From Shimazuella soli (GTDB taxonomy: Bacteria > Bacillota > Bacilli > Thermoactinomycetales > Thermoactinomycetaceae): a stretch of DNA of 64,000 nt. The DNA lies in NCBI RefSeq assembly GCF_022511585.1, contig NZ_JAKWBN010000011.1, positions 1 through 64,000 of the forward strand, read 5' to 3'. The translations under genes were made by a program, and so were the position numbers. Below the pieces are notes generated by a model. The model was not told the origin of the DNA. It saw only the letters and a list, made by a program, of their open reading frames with translations, and searched no databases. This document shows positions 52,290-61,733 of this stretch, one piece after another. Every line of letters begins with the position of its first letter. Positions within the stretch are counted from its first letter, which is position 1.

Positions 52290-52580
52290 ATGAGTATTAA
52301 TCGTGCGCAAGTGGAGCATGTGGCGAAACTTGCTCGATTGTCGTTGTCAGAAGAAGAAAAAGTGCAGTTTACAAGTCAATTAAACGATATTCTCCAGTTT
52401 GCGGAGAAATTAAATGAATTAGATACGGAGAATGTGGAGCCTACCAGCCACGTTTATCCGGTTACGAATGTGATGCGGGAAGACATCGTCAAACCATCAC
52501 TGGATAGAGAAAAAGTATTGCTGAACGCACCTGATCAAAAAGATGGTCTTTTCCGCGTTCCTGCGGTGTTTGAAGAATAG
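52290..52580 (+). CDS. gatC: Glutamyl-tRNA(Gln) amidotransferase subunit C
   Basis: A 96-residue Gat[21 protein letters not shown] at the start and [16 protein letters not shown] later. It stabilises GatA in the GatCAB complex that amidates Glu-tRNA(Gln) and Asp-tRNA(Asn). First gene of gatCAB; gatA begins 11 bases downstream. Confidence 0.95.
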   Translation: MSINRAQVEHVAKLARLSLSEEEKVQFTSQLNDILQFAEKLNELDTENVEPTSHVYPVTNVMREDIVKPSLDREKVLLNAPDQKDGLFRVPAVFEE

Positions 52581-52591
52581 GAGGAAATAGT

Positions 52592-54040
52592 TTGTCCATA
52601 CGTGAAATACATCGTCAATTAGCTAAAAAAGAACGAAAAGTAACCGAAATAGTAGAAGAATCTTTAACAAAGATCAAAGAAGTTCAACCAGAAATTGGTG
52701 CGTTTCTTGCAATCAATGAAGAAGGTGCGAGAGAAGCAGCAAAGAAGTTAGAGCAAAAATTATCAACCACGTTGGAACGCGGTTTACTTGCAGCTATTCC
52801 TGCTGGAGTAAAAGATAACCTATGTACTGAAGGAATCACTACTACTTGTGCAAGTCAATTGCTAGCCAACTATCAACCGATTTACAATGCGACAGCAGTG
52901 GAGAAATTACTCGCTTCTGATGCGATTATCGTGGGGAAAACCAATATGGATGAGTTTGCAATGGGATCATCCAATGAAAATTCTGGCTTCCATCCGGTGA
53001 AAAATCCATGGGATGTCACTCGTGTTCCTGGGGGCTCAAGTGGAGGTTCGGCCGCAGCGGTTGCCTCTGGTGCAGTGACATTTGCCCTCGGATCAGATAC
53101 AGGTGGTTCGATTCGCCAGCCTGCTGCTTTTTGTGGGATTGTTGGCTTAAAGCCTACTTATGGCCGTGTATCACGCTTTGGTTTGGTCGCTTTTGCATCT
53201 TCTTTGGATCAAATAGGACCAATTACTCAGACAGTAGAAGATGCAGCTTATGTATTGCAAACTATTTCCGGTCATGATGAGTTGGATTCTACTTCTGTCA
53301 ACAAAGAGGTTCCCGATTATTTATCCGCTTTAACGGGTGATATCAAAGGATTAAAAGTAGCTGTTCCCCGTGAGATGCTCGGTGAAGGGATTGATCCAGG
53401 GGTAAAAGAACAAGTGGAAAAAGCGGTAAAACAACTCGAAGAATTAGGTGCACATATTTCCGAAGTGTCTCTTCCTAATTTGGAATATGCAGTTGCCACT
53501 TATTACATACTCGCACCAGCAGAAGCATCTTCTAACCTTGCCCGTTTTGATGGGATTCGCTATGGTGTCCGCCAAGGAAAAAATTTGCTCGATATTTATG
53601 AGCAAACGAGAAGCCAAGGATTTGGCGCAGAAGTTAAACGCCGCATTATGTTAGGTACATATGCACTCAGTTCGGGTTACTATGATGCTTATTACTTAAA
53701 AGCGCAAAAAGCTCGTACCTTGATCAAACAAGACTTTGACAACATTTTCGCAGAATACGATGTCATCGTTGGACCAACTGTACCGACTACAGCTTATCGT
53801 ATTGGAGAAAAGATTTCTGATCCGTTGACCATGTATATGGATGACCTATGCACCATTCCGATGAACTTAGCAGGACTGCCCGCCATCAGTGTGCCTGCTG
53901 GTTTAGCACAAGGTCTGCCTGTAGGGCTGCAAATCATCGGAAAAGCTTTTGCGGAAGAGACTGTCCTTCGTGTTGCTCATGCGTATGAACAAGCGGCCGG
54001 CCGTCTTGAATTGCCTGCGTTAGGAGGAGTGAGAGCATGA
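52592..54040 (+). CDS. gatA: Glutamyl-tRNA(Gln) amidotransferase subunit A
   Basis: A 482-residue amidase-signature enzyme that releases ammonia from glutamine. Ser-cisSer-Lys triad: Lys in [10 protein letters not shown], cis-Ser in [14 protein letters not shown] and Ser in [17 protein letters not shown] start with AGGAGG seven bases upstream. It overlaps gatB by four bases. Confidence 0.95.
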   Translation: MSIREIHRQLAKKERKVTEIVEESLTKIKEVQPEIGAFLAINEEGAREAAKKLEQKLSTTLERGLLAAIPAGVKDNLCTEGITTTCASQLLANYQPIYNATAVEKLLASDAIIVGKTNMDEFAMGSSNENSGFHPVKNPWDVTRVPGGSSGGSAAAVASGAVTFALGSDTGGSIRQPAAFCGIVGLKPTYGRVSRFGLVAFASSLDQIGPITQTVEDAAYVLQTISGHDELDSTSVNKEVPDYLSALTGDIKGLKVAVPREMLGEGIDPGVKEQVEKAVKQLEELGAHISEVSLPNLEYAVATYYILAPAEASSNLARFDGIRYGVRQGKNLLDIYEQTRSQGFGAEVKRRIMLGTYALSSGYYDAYYLKAQKARTLIKQDFDNIFAEYDVIVGPTVPTTAYRIGEKISDPLTMYMDDLCTIPMNLAGLPAISVPAGLAQGLPVGLQIIGKAFAEETVLRVAHAYEQAAGRLELPALGGVRA

Positions 54041-55464
54041 GCAAATATGAAACAGTAATCGGGTTAGAAGTCCACGTAGAACTTGCTACCAATACAAAAA
54101 TCTTTTGTGGTTGTTCCACTTCTTTTGGTGCACCAGCAAATACGCAAACTTGTCCCATCTGCTTGGGACATCCGGGAGTACTTCCTGTACTCAATAAACA
54201 AGCGGTAAACTTTGCGATGAAAGCCGCAATGGCTCTCAACTGCCAAGTTGCCGAAGATACAAAGTTTGACCGGAAAAATTACTTTTACCCAGATTCACCA
54301 AAAGCGTATCAAATCTCGCAGTTTGATAAACCAATCGGGGAACATGGATGGATTGACATCGAAGTAGATGGAGAAACAAAACGAATTGGCATTACACGCC
54401 TCCATCTAGAAGAGGATGCAGGGAAGTTAAATCACGATGGAGACGATTCGCTAGTCGATTTCAACCGTGTTGGTGTTCCTTTGATCGAGATTGTATCCGA
54501 ACCAGATTTGCGTTCTCCCAAAGAAGCAAAGGCTTATTTGGAAAAAATTAAGTCGATCATTCAATATACAGGTGTTTCCGATGTGAAAATGGAAGAAGGC
54601 TCCCTCCGCTGTGATGCAAATATCAGCTTGCGTCCAGTTGGCGAAGAAAAATTTGGAACCAAAACCGAATTAAAAAACTTAAACTCCTTCCGCAATGTGG
54701 AACGAGCTTTGGAGTTTGAAGAAGTTCGCCAAGCAGAAGTCTTAGATGATGGGGAAAAAGTCGTCCAACAAACATTGCGCTGGTCAGAAGAACAAAATAC
54801 GATCAAAATCATGCGTTCCAAAGAAGAAGCTCATGATTATCGTTATTTTCCAGAACCTGATCTCGTAAGTTTACATATTGATGAAGCTTGGAAACAAGCG
54901 ATTCAAGCGGAACTTCCAGAGCTCCCAGATCAACGAATAGCAAAATACAAGTCTGAGTTTGGCCTGCCTGCTTATGATGCAGGAGTTCTTACTTCCACTC
55001 GTGCTTTAGCAGATTTCTTTGAAGATACTGTAGCAAAAGGAGCAGATCCAAAGCTAGCTGCCAACTGGTTGCTGTCAGAGGTGCTTGGTTTTCTCAATAA
55101 TCAAGGATTGGAATTAAAAGATACGCTACTTACTTCCGCACATCTGGCTGAGATGATTACTTTGATTCAAAAAGGGACGATCAGTAGTAAGATAGCAAAA
55201 GATGTGCTGAAAGAAGTATTAGTTACTGGGAAAAAACCAGCAGCAATCGTGGAAGAAAAAGGCTGGGTACAGATTAGTGATGAAGGTGCGATCAAAGCAG
55301 CTGTTGTCGAAGTATTGGATGCAAATCCTAAAATCGTAGAAGAGTTAAAAAGCGGTCGGGATAAAGTAATCGGATTTTTGGTTGGACAAGTGATGAAAGC
55401 TACCAAAGGAAAAGCTAACCCACAACTAGTAAACCAATTGATCCGTCAAGAAGTAAATCAATAA
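54037..55464 (+). CDS. gatB: Glutamyl-tRNA(Gln) amidotransferase subunit B
   Basis: A 475-residue GatB with the [16 protein letters not shown] start, [31 protein letters not shown], and the C-terminal YqeY/tail domain ([15 protein letters not shown]). It binds tRNA and activates Glu-tRNA. ATG overlaps the gatA stop (ATGA). Confidence 0.95.
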   Translation: MSKYETVIGLEVHVELATNTKIFCGCSTSFGAPANTQTCPICLGHPGVLPVLNKQAVNFAMKAAMALNCQVAEDTKFDRKNYFYPDSPKAYQISQFDKPIGEHGWIDIEVDGETKRIGITRLHLEEDAGKLNHDGDDSLVDFNRVGVPLIEIVSEPDLRSPKEAKAYLEKIKSIIQYTGVSDVKMEEGSLRCDANISLRPVGEEKFGTKTELKNLNSFRNVERALEFEEVRQAEVLDDGEKVVQQTLRWSEEQNTIKIMRSKEEAHDYRYFPEPDLVSLHIDEAWKQAIQAELPELPDQRIAKYKSEFGLPAYDAGVLTSTRALADFFEDTVAKGADPKLAANWLLSEVLGFLNNQGLELKDTLLTSAHLAEMITLIQKGTISSKIAKDVLKEVLVTGKKPAAIVEEKGWVQISDEGAIKAAVVEVLDANPKIVEELKSGRDKVIGFLVGQVMKATKGKANPQLVNQLIRQEVNQ

Positions 55465-55493
55465 AAGCAATCCAAAGAGCTTGACCCCATAAG

Positions 55494-55520
55494 CTCGTCC
55501 CAGATGGGGCGAGTTTTTTT
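55494..55520 (+). terminator. gatCAB terminator
   Basis: CTCGTCCC/GGGGCGAG plus seven T. An alternative GAGCTT/AAGCTC stem overlaps upstream. Confidence 0.85.
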
Positions 55521-55607
55521 CTGGGGAAATGTTTATTATAATATTTCTTATAAAAGAATCTTTCTTATAAGTGGAGAGATGTTGTTCATGTAGGTATTTT
55601 GCCCCAT

Positions 55608-55940
55608 ATGGGGAGACTGGGGAGAAGAGGTTCATTGGCATACTTTTTATTTACTCTAATTGGTTGTTGTTTTTTATTTGCCAATCCGCTGATTGCTATC
55701 CTATTTTTTATTCTGTCCCTACAGCCGTTGTTTCGTTTGATGGAGAGAAGAGGACAGCCTTTTTCACATAAAGCATATCTATTGTTATGTCTTGTATTCA
55801 TTGGAACAGGATTATTTTCTATTAGCATGTTAGGAATGGTTTATATCGGGATGGGGATTTTACATATCTTTTTTGCTATCAATACTTGGTTGTCTTATCA
55901 ACAGATGAAAATCGATCAACGGGAGGACAATGAAGAATGA
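55608..55940 (+). CDS. Small membrane protein of unknown function
   Basis: About 110 residues with four hydrophobic segments (SLAYFLFTLIGCCFLFANPL, AILFFILSLQPLF, LLLCLVFIGTGLFSI, VYIGMGILHIFFAI) and an acidic tail. Not recognised. The start is uncertain: ATG 55608 has no good ribosome binding site; TTG 55635 has AGAAGAGG. Its stop overlaps the next start (ATGA), so the two are co-translated. Confidence 0.65.
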   Translation: MGRLGRRGSLAYFLFTLIGCCFLFANPLIAILFFILSLQPLFRLMERRGQPFSHKAYLLLCLVFIGTGLFSISMLGMVYIGMGILHIFFAINTWLSYQQMKIDQREDNEE

Positions 55941-56686
55941 AGAAACAAGGTGTCCTTGTTATCTCGCATGGCTCAAGCAGCAGGAATTGGGTCGAACAAG
56001 TTGATGCATGTATAAATCTAGTTCAGCTCGATGTTCCTGTTGTCGCGAGCTTTTTGGAAATGGTAGAAAATCGAACAATCGAAGATGGAATACATCAACT
56101 TGAACAATTAGGAGTAACAGAAATAGTAGCTATCCCGCTATTTGTCTCTTCTGGGAGCACTCATATTGAAGAAATTCGCTATCTTTTGGGATTAGAGCAA
56201 AATCCTCGTATACCGATGGATGAAAAACCGATTCAGCATCGGGCATGTATCCGATTATTAGCTCCAATGAATGATCATCCTCTTATTTTAGATGTACTTG
56301 CGGAACGTGTTCATGCATTGTCAACAGACATCTCCAATGAAATAATCCTTTTAGTAGGCCATGGAAGTGATTTACCTTGGTTTCAAGCGGAATGGGGAAA
56401 AGTAGCAGATAAAATTGCTAGTCAATTGCAAGATAAGGTTGGTGCTAAATCTATATCGTATGCTTTTACGCTTCCGGACACATTGCGAGCGAGACTTGAA
56501 GAGGAAAGCAAAGAGAATGCAGTTGTTCTTTTACCTTTATTTTTGAGCGAAGGGTACTTTACGAGAAAGAAAATACCAGCTCGTGTAGAAGGATTATCTT
56601 ATAAGTATGACGGTAAAGCGTATTTACCGCATCCTAATGTTTCAAAATGGATTGAAGCAGTAGCACAAGAAAATTTATCCGTTTAG
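55937..56686 (+). CDS. CbiX/SirB-like chelatase family protein
   Basis: A 249-residue protein with two CbiX half-domains: LVISHGSSSRNW with GVTEIVAIPLFVSSGSTHIE, and LLVGHGSDLPWF with VVLLPLFLSEGYFT. The repeated HG motifs bear the metal-binding His of sirohydrochlorin ferro/cobaltochelatases. No tetrapyrrole genes are nearby, so the metal and substrate are unsettled. Confidence 0.75.
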   Translation: MKKQGVLVISHGSSSRNWVEQVDACINLVQLDVPVVASFLEMVENRTIEDGIHQLEQLGVTEIVAIPLFVSSGSTHIEEIRYLLGLEQNPRIPMDEKPIQHRACIRLLAPMNDHPLILDVLAERVHALSTDISNEIILLVGHGSDLPWFQAEWGKVADKIASQLQDKVGAKSISYAFTLPDTLRARLEEESKENAVVLLPLFLSEGYFTRKKIPARVEGLSYKYDGKAYLPHPNVSKWIEAVAQENLSV

Positions 56687-56694
56687 GAGTAAAG

Positions 56695-58071
56695 ATGATG
56701 AAACAAAAGCCGCCTGTACAAAAAGGACAAATAATTGAATGTAAGGTTCATGGATTTGGACACAGTGGAACAGGTGTAGGCAGATATGAAGGTTTTGCCG
56801 TGTTTGTGGGTGGAGCACTGCCAGGAGAACAGGTTAGAATCCGGATTACGAAAGTGAAAAAGACATTTGCAGAAGGGGAACTGTTAGAGGTACTTACTGC
56901 TCATCCTGAGCGTATCGAACCGATCTGTCCTCATTTTGACAGTTGTGGTGGTTGTCAGTTGCAGCATATATCCTATACAGAAGAATTAAAGTTAAAACAT
57001 CAGCAAGTAGTCGATCAATTAGAGCGAATAGGTCTGTTACAGGATGTAACGATTCATCCTGTCAAAGGAATGGAAAACCCATGGAGCTATCGCAACAAAG
57101 TGCAGATTCCCTTGTCAACGAAAGATGGAAAAGTGATAGCTGGTTTCTATCAACTCGGTACCCATCAAGTGGTCGATATGGAAACTTGCTTTATCCAAAA
57201 TGAATTACATACAGAGTTAACCAAAAAAATAAAAACGATAGTAGAGACATTACGCATTCCAATCTATGATGAAACCACACATACAGGGATTCTTCGGCAT
57301 GTTCTTCTTCGTCAAGGGGTTCATACGGATGAATTGATGGTAGTACTTGTGACAAATGGGGTGAAGCTGCCTCACAAGGAAACGTTGGTCACAGAATTAA
57401 GACGCTCTTTTCCAGTTATTACTTCCATCCAGCAAAACATCAACACTGCTCGCACGAATGTCATTTTGGGCAAAGAAAATAAGCTGCTGTGGGGAATGCC
57501 TGTTATCCATGATACTATTGGCAAAATTCGTTTTGCGATTTCACCCCATTCGTTTTTTCAAGTCAATCCTACACAGACAGAAGTATTATATGAGCAAGCA
57601 AAAACATATGCAAATCTGTCTGGAAGAGAAATTGTGATTGATGCTTATTGTGGTATTGGGTCTATATCTTTGTATTTAGCGGATAAAGCTAGAAGAGTGT
57701 ATGGAATGGAAATTGTCCCTGCTGCGATCGAAGATGCAAAGCAAAATGCAGCCCTTAATAAAATAAAAAATGCTCACTTTGAATTAGGCAAAGCAGAAGA
57801 AATCCTTCCCAAGTGGCAAGAAGAAGGGTGGTATACAGATGTAATAGTCGTCGATCCTCCTCGAAAAGGTTGTGAAGAGGCCTTTTTGGAGGCAGCATCG
57901 AAAATTAGGCCAGAGCGGATTGTTTATGTTTCTTGTAATCCTGCTACTTTTGCCCGAGATGCCAAATATTTGAGTGAGCATGGGTATCACCTGCAAGAAG
58001 TACAGCCTGTTGATATGTTCCCACATACAAGCCACATAGAAGTGGTCGGTTTATTTACTTTACAAGTATGA
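56695..58071 (+). CDS. rlmD: 23S rRNA (uracil-5-)-methyltransferase RlmD/RlmCD
   Basis: A 458-residue RumA-type enzyme with an N-terminal TRAM domain (GQIIECKVHGFGHSG), a 4Fe-4S site (CPHFDSCGGCQ plus METCF), SAM motif VIDAYCGIGSISLYLA and catalytic Cys in VYVSCNPATFARD. It makes m5U in 23S rRNA. AGGAG precedes ATG-ATG. Confidence 0.9.
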   Translation: MMKQKPPVQKGQIIECKVHGFGHSGTGVGRYEGFAVFVGGALPGEQVRIRITKVKKTFAEGELLEVLTAHPERIEPICPHFDSCGGCQLQHISYTEELKLKHQQVVDQLERIGLLQDVTIHPVKGMENPWSYRNKVQIPLSTKDGKVIAGFYQLGTHQVVDMETCFIQNELHTELTKKIKTIVETLRIPIYDETTHTGILRHVLLRQGVHTDELMVVLVTNGVKLPHKETLVTELRRSFPVITSIQQNINTARTNVILGKENKLLWGMPVIHDTIGKIRFAISPHSFFQVNPTQTEVLYEQAKTYANLSGREIVIDAYCGIGSISLYLADKARRVYGMEIVPAAIEDAKQNAALNKIKNAHFELGKAEEILPKWQEEGWYTDVIVVDPPRKGCEEAFLEAASKIRPERIVYVSCNPATFARDAKYLSEHGYHLQEVQPVDMFPHTSHIEVVGLFTLQV

Positions 58072-58276
58072 AGTAGTAGACACAGACGACACCAAGTATG
58101 ATTGCGATCAGGTAGATAACACTAAGTAAAATCAGTGTGTTTTTTCTACTTTGGTCATAGCGTTGATTATGTTGTTTGTCTTGAGTTCTTCCGAGTTGGA
58201 AGGTTGAAATCAAAGCAAAAACACAGATGAGAATAACAAAGATAAGTCCATATGTAAATATTATAATAACCTCCAT
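58055..58276 (-). CDS. Small two-helix membrane protein, 73 aa
   Basis: Not recognised. Two hydrophobic segments (about residues 2-26 and 47-70) around a polar loop (GRTQDKQHNQRYDQSRKN). Its 3' end overlaps rlmD by 17 bases. No clear Shine-Dalgarno precedes the ATG, so it is only moderately supported. Confidence 0.5.
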   Translation of the reverse strand: MEVIIIFTYGLIFVILICVFALISTFQLGRTQDKQHNQRYDQSRKNTLILLSVIYLIAIILGVVCVYYFILVK

Positions 58277-58291
58277 TTTCTGCGGTACTTT

Positions 58292-58342
58292 ACATGAAGT
58301 AAAAAAGAGGCTTTTTTAGGAAGCCTCTTTTTTACTTCATGT
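58292..58342. terminator. 22-bp perfect inverted repeat / terminator
   Basis: Arms 58292-58313 and 58321-58342 pair perfectly; the inner part AAAAAAGAGGCTT/AAGCCTCTTTTTT is a classical bidirectional terminator, extended by ACATGAAGT/ACTTCATGT. It serves ppiB (minus strand). Confidence 0.85.
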
Positions 58343-58345
58343 ATG

Positions 58346-58786
58346 TTACTTCTCTTCCCAAACTTGCACTTCTTTCATTTTTTCTCCTTGTTTCATGCTG
58401 AGCACATGTTCCAAGCCGGAAGTTACTTTACCAAAAACCGTATGTACACCATCTAAGTGGGGTTGATTTTCATGAACGATAAAAAATTGAGAGGAGCCGG
58501 TATCTTTTCCTGCATGTGCCATCGATAGTGCTCCAGGTACATGTTGATGAGGATTTCCTTCAGTTTCGCATTTGATGGTATAGTCAGCTCCGCCATATCC
58601 GGTTCCCTGAGGGCAGCCTCCTTGGCTTACAAAACCTGGGATGACTCGGTGGAAAATAAGTCCATCATAAAATCCTTCATCTGCAAGTTTTTTAAAGTTT
58701 GCTACTGTATTTGGTGCTGCTTCTGGAAAGAATTCTAATTCGAGTTCTTTTCCACCTTCGAGTGTGATTTTTCCTTTAACTGCCAT
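58346..58786 (-). CDS. ppiB: Cyclophilin-type peptidyl-prolyl isomerase
   Basis: A 146-residue cytoplasmic cyclophilin: [39 protein letters not shown] and [14 protein letters not shown] carry the active-site Arg, Phe, Gln and His. GGAGGG precedes ATG. Ends in the long inverted-repeat terminator. Confidence 0.95.
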   Translation of the reverse strand: MAVKGKITLEGGKELELEFFPEAAPNTVANFKKLADEGFYDGLIFHRVIPGFVSQGGCPQGTGYGGADYTIKCETEGNPHQHVPGALSMAHAGKDTGSSQFFIVHENQPHLDGVHTVFGKVTSGLEHVLSMKQGEKMKEVQVWEEK

Positions 58787-58978
58787 TTAAATACCCTCCT
58801 TATCTAATCATGGTTTATTGTAACTTACTTTATGAAAGATTGATAGACCGATGCAGATCGATATTAAACAGAGTGTATAACTTTACTTTAAATCCGACTA
58901 TTCGAATCGTATTTATTTACTTTTAAATCAGAATAAAGTATTATTTATGAGAGGTAAGAACCGTGAATAGAGAGGATA

Positions 58979-59653
58979 ATGGTGTCTACCACACTAGTCA
59001 TACTCGCTCATCCAGATGATGAGATTGCAGTTGGTCCAGGAACCATCGCTCATCTCGTATCGCTTGGTGAACGGGTAGTACTTTACTACGCTACCCTAGG
59101 AGAGGGTGGTATTTCAGGACTTCTAAAAGCTGGTGGCGAATGGATTTCTCCTGATAAGCTGGCGGAAGTACGCTCTCACGAATTGAGTCGCGCAGCGAAT
59201 CTTCTGGGAGTGAGTAAGGTAATTGTCCGTAATTTTGGGGATGGAAAGCTAGATTCCCAGAAGGAACTTCTTCAGAAAGATATTCTTGAGGTTCTGGAGC
59301 AGGAACGCCCTAATAAGGTGGTTACTTTCCCCCCATCTGGTCTGACATACCATATGGATCATATGGCAGTCAGCCAATGTACCACTGAGGCGATTCATCA
59401 GTATTCAGGAAAGACACAGCTGTTTCAGCGTGTGATCAAAGACCACTGCGGTGTAGTCAATGTCGTGCATGATGATCTCACCGCAAGGTACCGTGTATCT
59501 GTAGAGAAGTACAGGGGTACCATCTACGATGTGATGCACACACATAAAACTCAGGTACGATCAATGGATCACATTTTTCCGGCTCTTCGAGAAGGTAGAG
59601 GAGTCGAAGATTTGTGGCGATACGAGTACTTTGCCGCTGTCCCGCTCGAATAA
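58979..59653 (+). CDS. PIG-L family deacetylase
   Basis: A 224-residue soluble PIG-L/LmbE enzyme: VILAHPDDEIAVGPG (zinc His/Asp), EVRSHELSRAANLLGV, and the third zinc site in TYHMDHMAVSQ. Typical substrates are N-acetylglucosaminyl conjugates (for example in bacillithiol synthesis, BshB-like), but no bsh genes adjoin. GAGAGG lies before ATG-GTG. A strong two-part hairpin follows. It is the second PIG-L protein in the window. Confidence 0.8.
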   Translation: MVSTTLVILAHPDDEIAVGPGTIAHLVSLGERVVLYYATLGEGGISGLLKAGGEWISPDKLAEVRSHELSRAANLLGVSKVIVRNFGDGKLDSQKELLQKDILEVLEQERPNKVVTFPPSGLTYHMDHMAVSQCTTEAIHQYSGKTQLFQRVIKDHCGVVNVVHDDLTARYRVSVEKYRGTIYDVMHTHKTQVRSMDHIFPALREGRGVEDLWRYEYFAAVPLE

Positions 59654-59666
59654 AATAAATACGTGT

Positions 59667-59724
59667 GACAGCGGACCGCCCCTTTCTCTTAAGCAGTCAA
59701 TGCGAAGGAGAGAGGGGCGCTGTC
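59667..59724 (+). terminator. Two-tier hairpin after the PIG-L gene
   Basis: GACAGCG/CGCTGTC outer arms and CGCCCCTTTCTCT/AGAGAGGGGCG inner arms overlap and compete; short T tail. Confidence 0.65.
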
Positions 59725-59857
59725 TTTCTAAAAGTGATATTATATTAAGGAAATAAATAATTCCAAGCGAATTACTATGTATTGTTTTTGTAAAGGCATT
59801 TTTTGTATCCGTGCGATAAATTCAAAAATCTGATAATATTTGTGGAAAGGTTTTATT

Positions 59858-59879
59858 TGCATTCCACGATAAAATGCAA
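59858..59879. promoter_or_regulatory. Inverted repeat TTGCATT-N8-AATGCAA upstream of yerC
   Basis: Perfect 7-bp arms (59858-59864, 59873-59879) overlapping a likely -10 (GATAAAAT), 33 bases before the ATG. A candidate operator, possibly for YerC itself. Confidence 0.4.
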
Positions 59880-59911
59880 GCAAACATGTTGAACGGAAGC
59901 GGAGGACCCAT

Positions 59912-60208
59912 ATGCAGCTTGATAAATTGAGCAGAAGAGAAGTGGAGCAATTGTTCCAAGCTATCTTAAATTTGAAGTCGATGGAGGAATGTTATTTATT
60001 TTTTGAAGATTTGTGTACCGTTGGGGAAGTGAAATCACTATCTCAGCGATTAGAAGTAGCAAAGATGTTGCGAAATGGAAGTACATATACACAAATCGAG
60101 AAAGAGACAGGGGCAAGCACTGCGACTATTTCTAGAGTAAAGAGATGTCTTGCCTATGGTATGGATGGCTACCATTTGGCATTAGATCGCATAGAAGGAA
60201 AGGCATAA
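59912..60208 (+). CDS. yerC: YerC/YecD family TrpR-related DNA-binding protein
   Basis: A 98-residue helical protein: LSRREVEQLFQAILNLKSME, CTVGEVKSLSQRLEVAKML, and helix-turn-helix TYTQIEKETGASTATISRVKR as in Trp repressor relatives. In Bacillus yerC precedes pcrB-pcrA-ligA; the same order holds here but an IS3 element now lies between. GGAGG precedes ATG. Confidence 0.9.
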   Translation: MQLDKLSRREVEQLFQAILNLKSMEECYLFFEDLCTVGEVKSLSQRLEVAKMLRNGSTYTQIEKETGASTATISRVKRCLAYGMDGYHLALDRIEGKA

Positions 60209-60227
60209 AAACAAAAGGCGACTTTTT
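60209..60227 (+). terminator. Left arm of the yerC terminator, split by an IS
   Basis: AAACAAAAGGCGACT plus TTTT. The matching right arm AGTCGCTTTTTTGTTT is at 61682-61697. With the IS removed and one TTTT kept, the arms form a perfect hairpin with a TTTT loop and U-run. Confidence 0.75.
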
Positions 60228-60257
60228 TGTACTGAACCCCAAAAGTTGGACTAAGAA

Positions 60258-60630
60258 TTAAGCCACATGCTGGTTGAAATGGATCCTGTATTGAACAGGG
60301 CTCATTCCAGCCAGTTTTTGCTTTATTCGTTTGTAGTTGCTAGTAGTGGATATAATTTTCAATTGCTGTTTTTAGTTCCTCATACGTCTCGTATTTTACG
60401 CCATAATAAATCTCTTGTTTTAACAAAACAAAGAAGTTTTCCACTGGAGAATTATCTAAACAAATTCCTTTTGATGACATACTTTGAAAAATCTTATTTC
60501 TTTTTTGAGCGCTTAAACCCACTTTGTATGTTGATAATGCCAGCCTTAATCCGAATGAATGGTTGTTCGCTGCTATAATAGATGGTTCCTGGATGCAAAA
60601 TGTATTACACGTTTCAAAATGGGAAGCCAC
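60258..60630 (-). pseudogene. IS3-family OrfB fragment (C-terminal part)
   Basis: It keeps SMSSKGICLDNSPVENFF, LLKQEIYYG and EELKTAIENYIHY of the integrase core C-terminus (the catalytic Glu is in PVENFF), but the frame then hits TAG and shifts before KRIKQKLAGMSPVQYRI. The upstream two thirds are missing. Its end is nearly identical to the copy at 2-91. Confidence 0.85.
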
Positions 60631-60733
60631 CTGTCTTTTTCATGTAGTGTAATAGGAAGTAGTCCGAGATAACTCCAAAAACGGCTATACAGATAGTAAG
60701 AATTGTAAGAACACCTTTAAAGCTCGTAATCAT
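60614..60733 (-). CDS. Possible 39-aa single-helix membrane peptide
   Basis: A frame starting MITSFKGVLTILTICIAVFG and ending near the IS orfB remnant, with one hydrophobic segment. No Shine-Dalgarno sequence is visible. It may be chance or a fragment of another gene within the IS. Confidence 0.2.
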   Translation of the reverse strand: MITSFKGVLTILTICIAVFGVISDYFLLHYMKKTGGFPF

Positions 60734-60907
60734 GGTCTTTTATTATGAAAAGTTTTATTCTTGACAAGTAAATCTATTCTGTATTACTATATAATAGTAG
60801 TCAGCAATACTTAATATATGTAATACAAAATACATGTGATACTGAGTACTAAAAATATGAGTGAAATGCAAAAAAAGAGGAAATATTTGGAAAATATCAC
60901 GGAAATG

Positions 60908-61043
60908 CGGAACCTCGACCTACGCCGACCCGCATAACCAGCTCATCGGATTTCTGCTCACCCAGGTCGGGATGTCCACCCCAGATTCAGCGCGGCTTAT
61001 TCACGATTTCTGGACCACAGTCTATCAGGCAATTGAAGACTAA
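60908..61043 (+). pseudogene. C-terminal fragment of a beta-lactamase-family serine hydrolase
   Basis: GTSTYADPHNQLIGFLLTQV, GMSTPDSARLIHDFWTTVYQ and AIED match the end of class C-type beta-lactamase/esterase (beta-lactamase-related) proteins. Only ~45 residues remain, more G/C-rich than the surroundings; the catalytic domain is absent. It is enclosed by the IS3 ends. Confidence 0.65.
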
Positions 61044-61121
61044 TACTGAATGGATCAGAATCATACTCATGGCATATATCTTTGCGATATAACGGAGTGA
61101 TTTCTTCCTTCACAGTGTAAA

Positions 61122-61160
61122 GAAACGAACCGATTAAAAATAGAAATCGGTTCGTTTTCC
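61122..61160. terminator. Terminator inside the IS3 element
   Basis: GAAACGAACCGATT/AATCGGTTCGTTTTC stem; probably came with the beta-lactamase fragment. Confidence 0.75.
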
Positions 61161-61366
61161 ATTATATAGTTCCGTTGTTCTCAGTAACCGTTTGCTGGTT
61201 CTACTTTGAACAAAAAAATAATTGGTATGTATTTATAAAGGATACAAACGAATCTGTGCTATTATTTTTTATAATCCATGAAAAATGGATATCATAACGC
61301 GGTTTTCATTCGTGTGTATCCGCAGGAAGGGCTATTATGGAAATCCTTGGGGAGAATGTGACCCCT

Positions 61367-61493
61367 AATCCCAGCATACTGCCAAGAGTTAGGTTTTCCT
61401 GAGAATCCGGTAGATTTTGTAAAAGGATTGAAATCATGGATGACCGAAGTTTTCCAAAAAATAGACAACGAATTCTCGGAGTTTGACGATTGA
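61367..61493 (+). pseudogene. Unrecognised protein C-terminal fragment
   Basis: A frame of about 41 residues ending at TGA 61493: LIPAYCQELGFPENPVDFVK, GLKSWMTEVFQKIDNEFSEF, DD. It has no start and abuts the orfA remnant, so it is likely another captured gene end. Family not recognised. Confidence 0.4.
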
Positions 61494-61620
61494 TTGACCC
61501 ATTTCTTAATCTGTTGCTTACTGGAAATTCCATATTTTTTGCAAGAAGCCTGTATCCATCTTGTCCTTTTAAATATTTCTTGACCATTTTTATTTTGAAT
61601 GCCGCGTCATATTTCGCCAT
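61490..61620 (-). pseudogene. IS3-family OrfA fragment (N-terminal)
   Basis: It begins MAKYDAAFKIKMVKKYLKGQ, typical of the OrfA helix-turn-helix. A one-base insertion after about codon 27 shifts the frame; corrected it reads KYGISSKQQIKKWVNQ. It then stops at the joint with foreign DNA. Confidence 0.8.
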
Positions 61621-61681
61621 AAGAAATGCACCCCTCCAAGTTAGATTTTTGAGTCTAACTTGGAGGGGTGCACATCATTTT

Positions 61682-61697
61682 AGTCGCTTTTTTGTTT
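61682..61697 (+). terminator. Right arm of the yerC terminator, split by an IS
   Basis: AGTCGCTTTTTTGTTT, partner of 60209-60223. Confidence 0.7.
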
Positions 61698-61733
61698 GTG
61701 TAAGAGTGTATAATGATAGCGGAGGTTTTTGAG

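Larger units (their letters stand above)
60228..61677 (-). mobile_element. Decayed IS3-family element with foreign interior
   Basis: Ends TGTACTGAACCCC (60228) and, inverted, TGATGTGCACCCC (61677), with TTTT flanking both sides as a likely 4-bp target duplication. It is read right to left: a 5' orfA piece (61490-61620) and a 3' orfB piece (60258-60630) remain. The middle is replaced by unrelated fragments, including a beta-lactamase-type C-terminus (60908-61043), a terminator, and an unrecognised protein end (61367-61493). Length about 1.45 kb, close to a normal IS150-type element. Confidence 0.75.
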
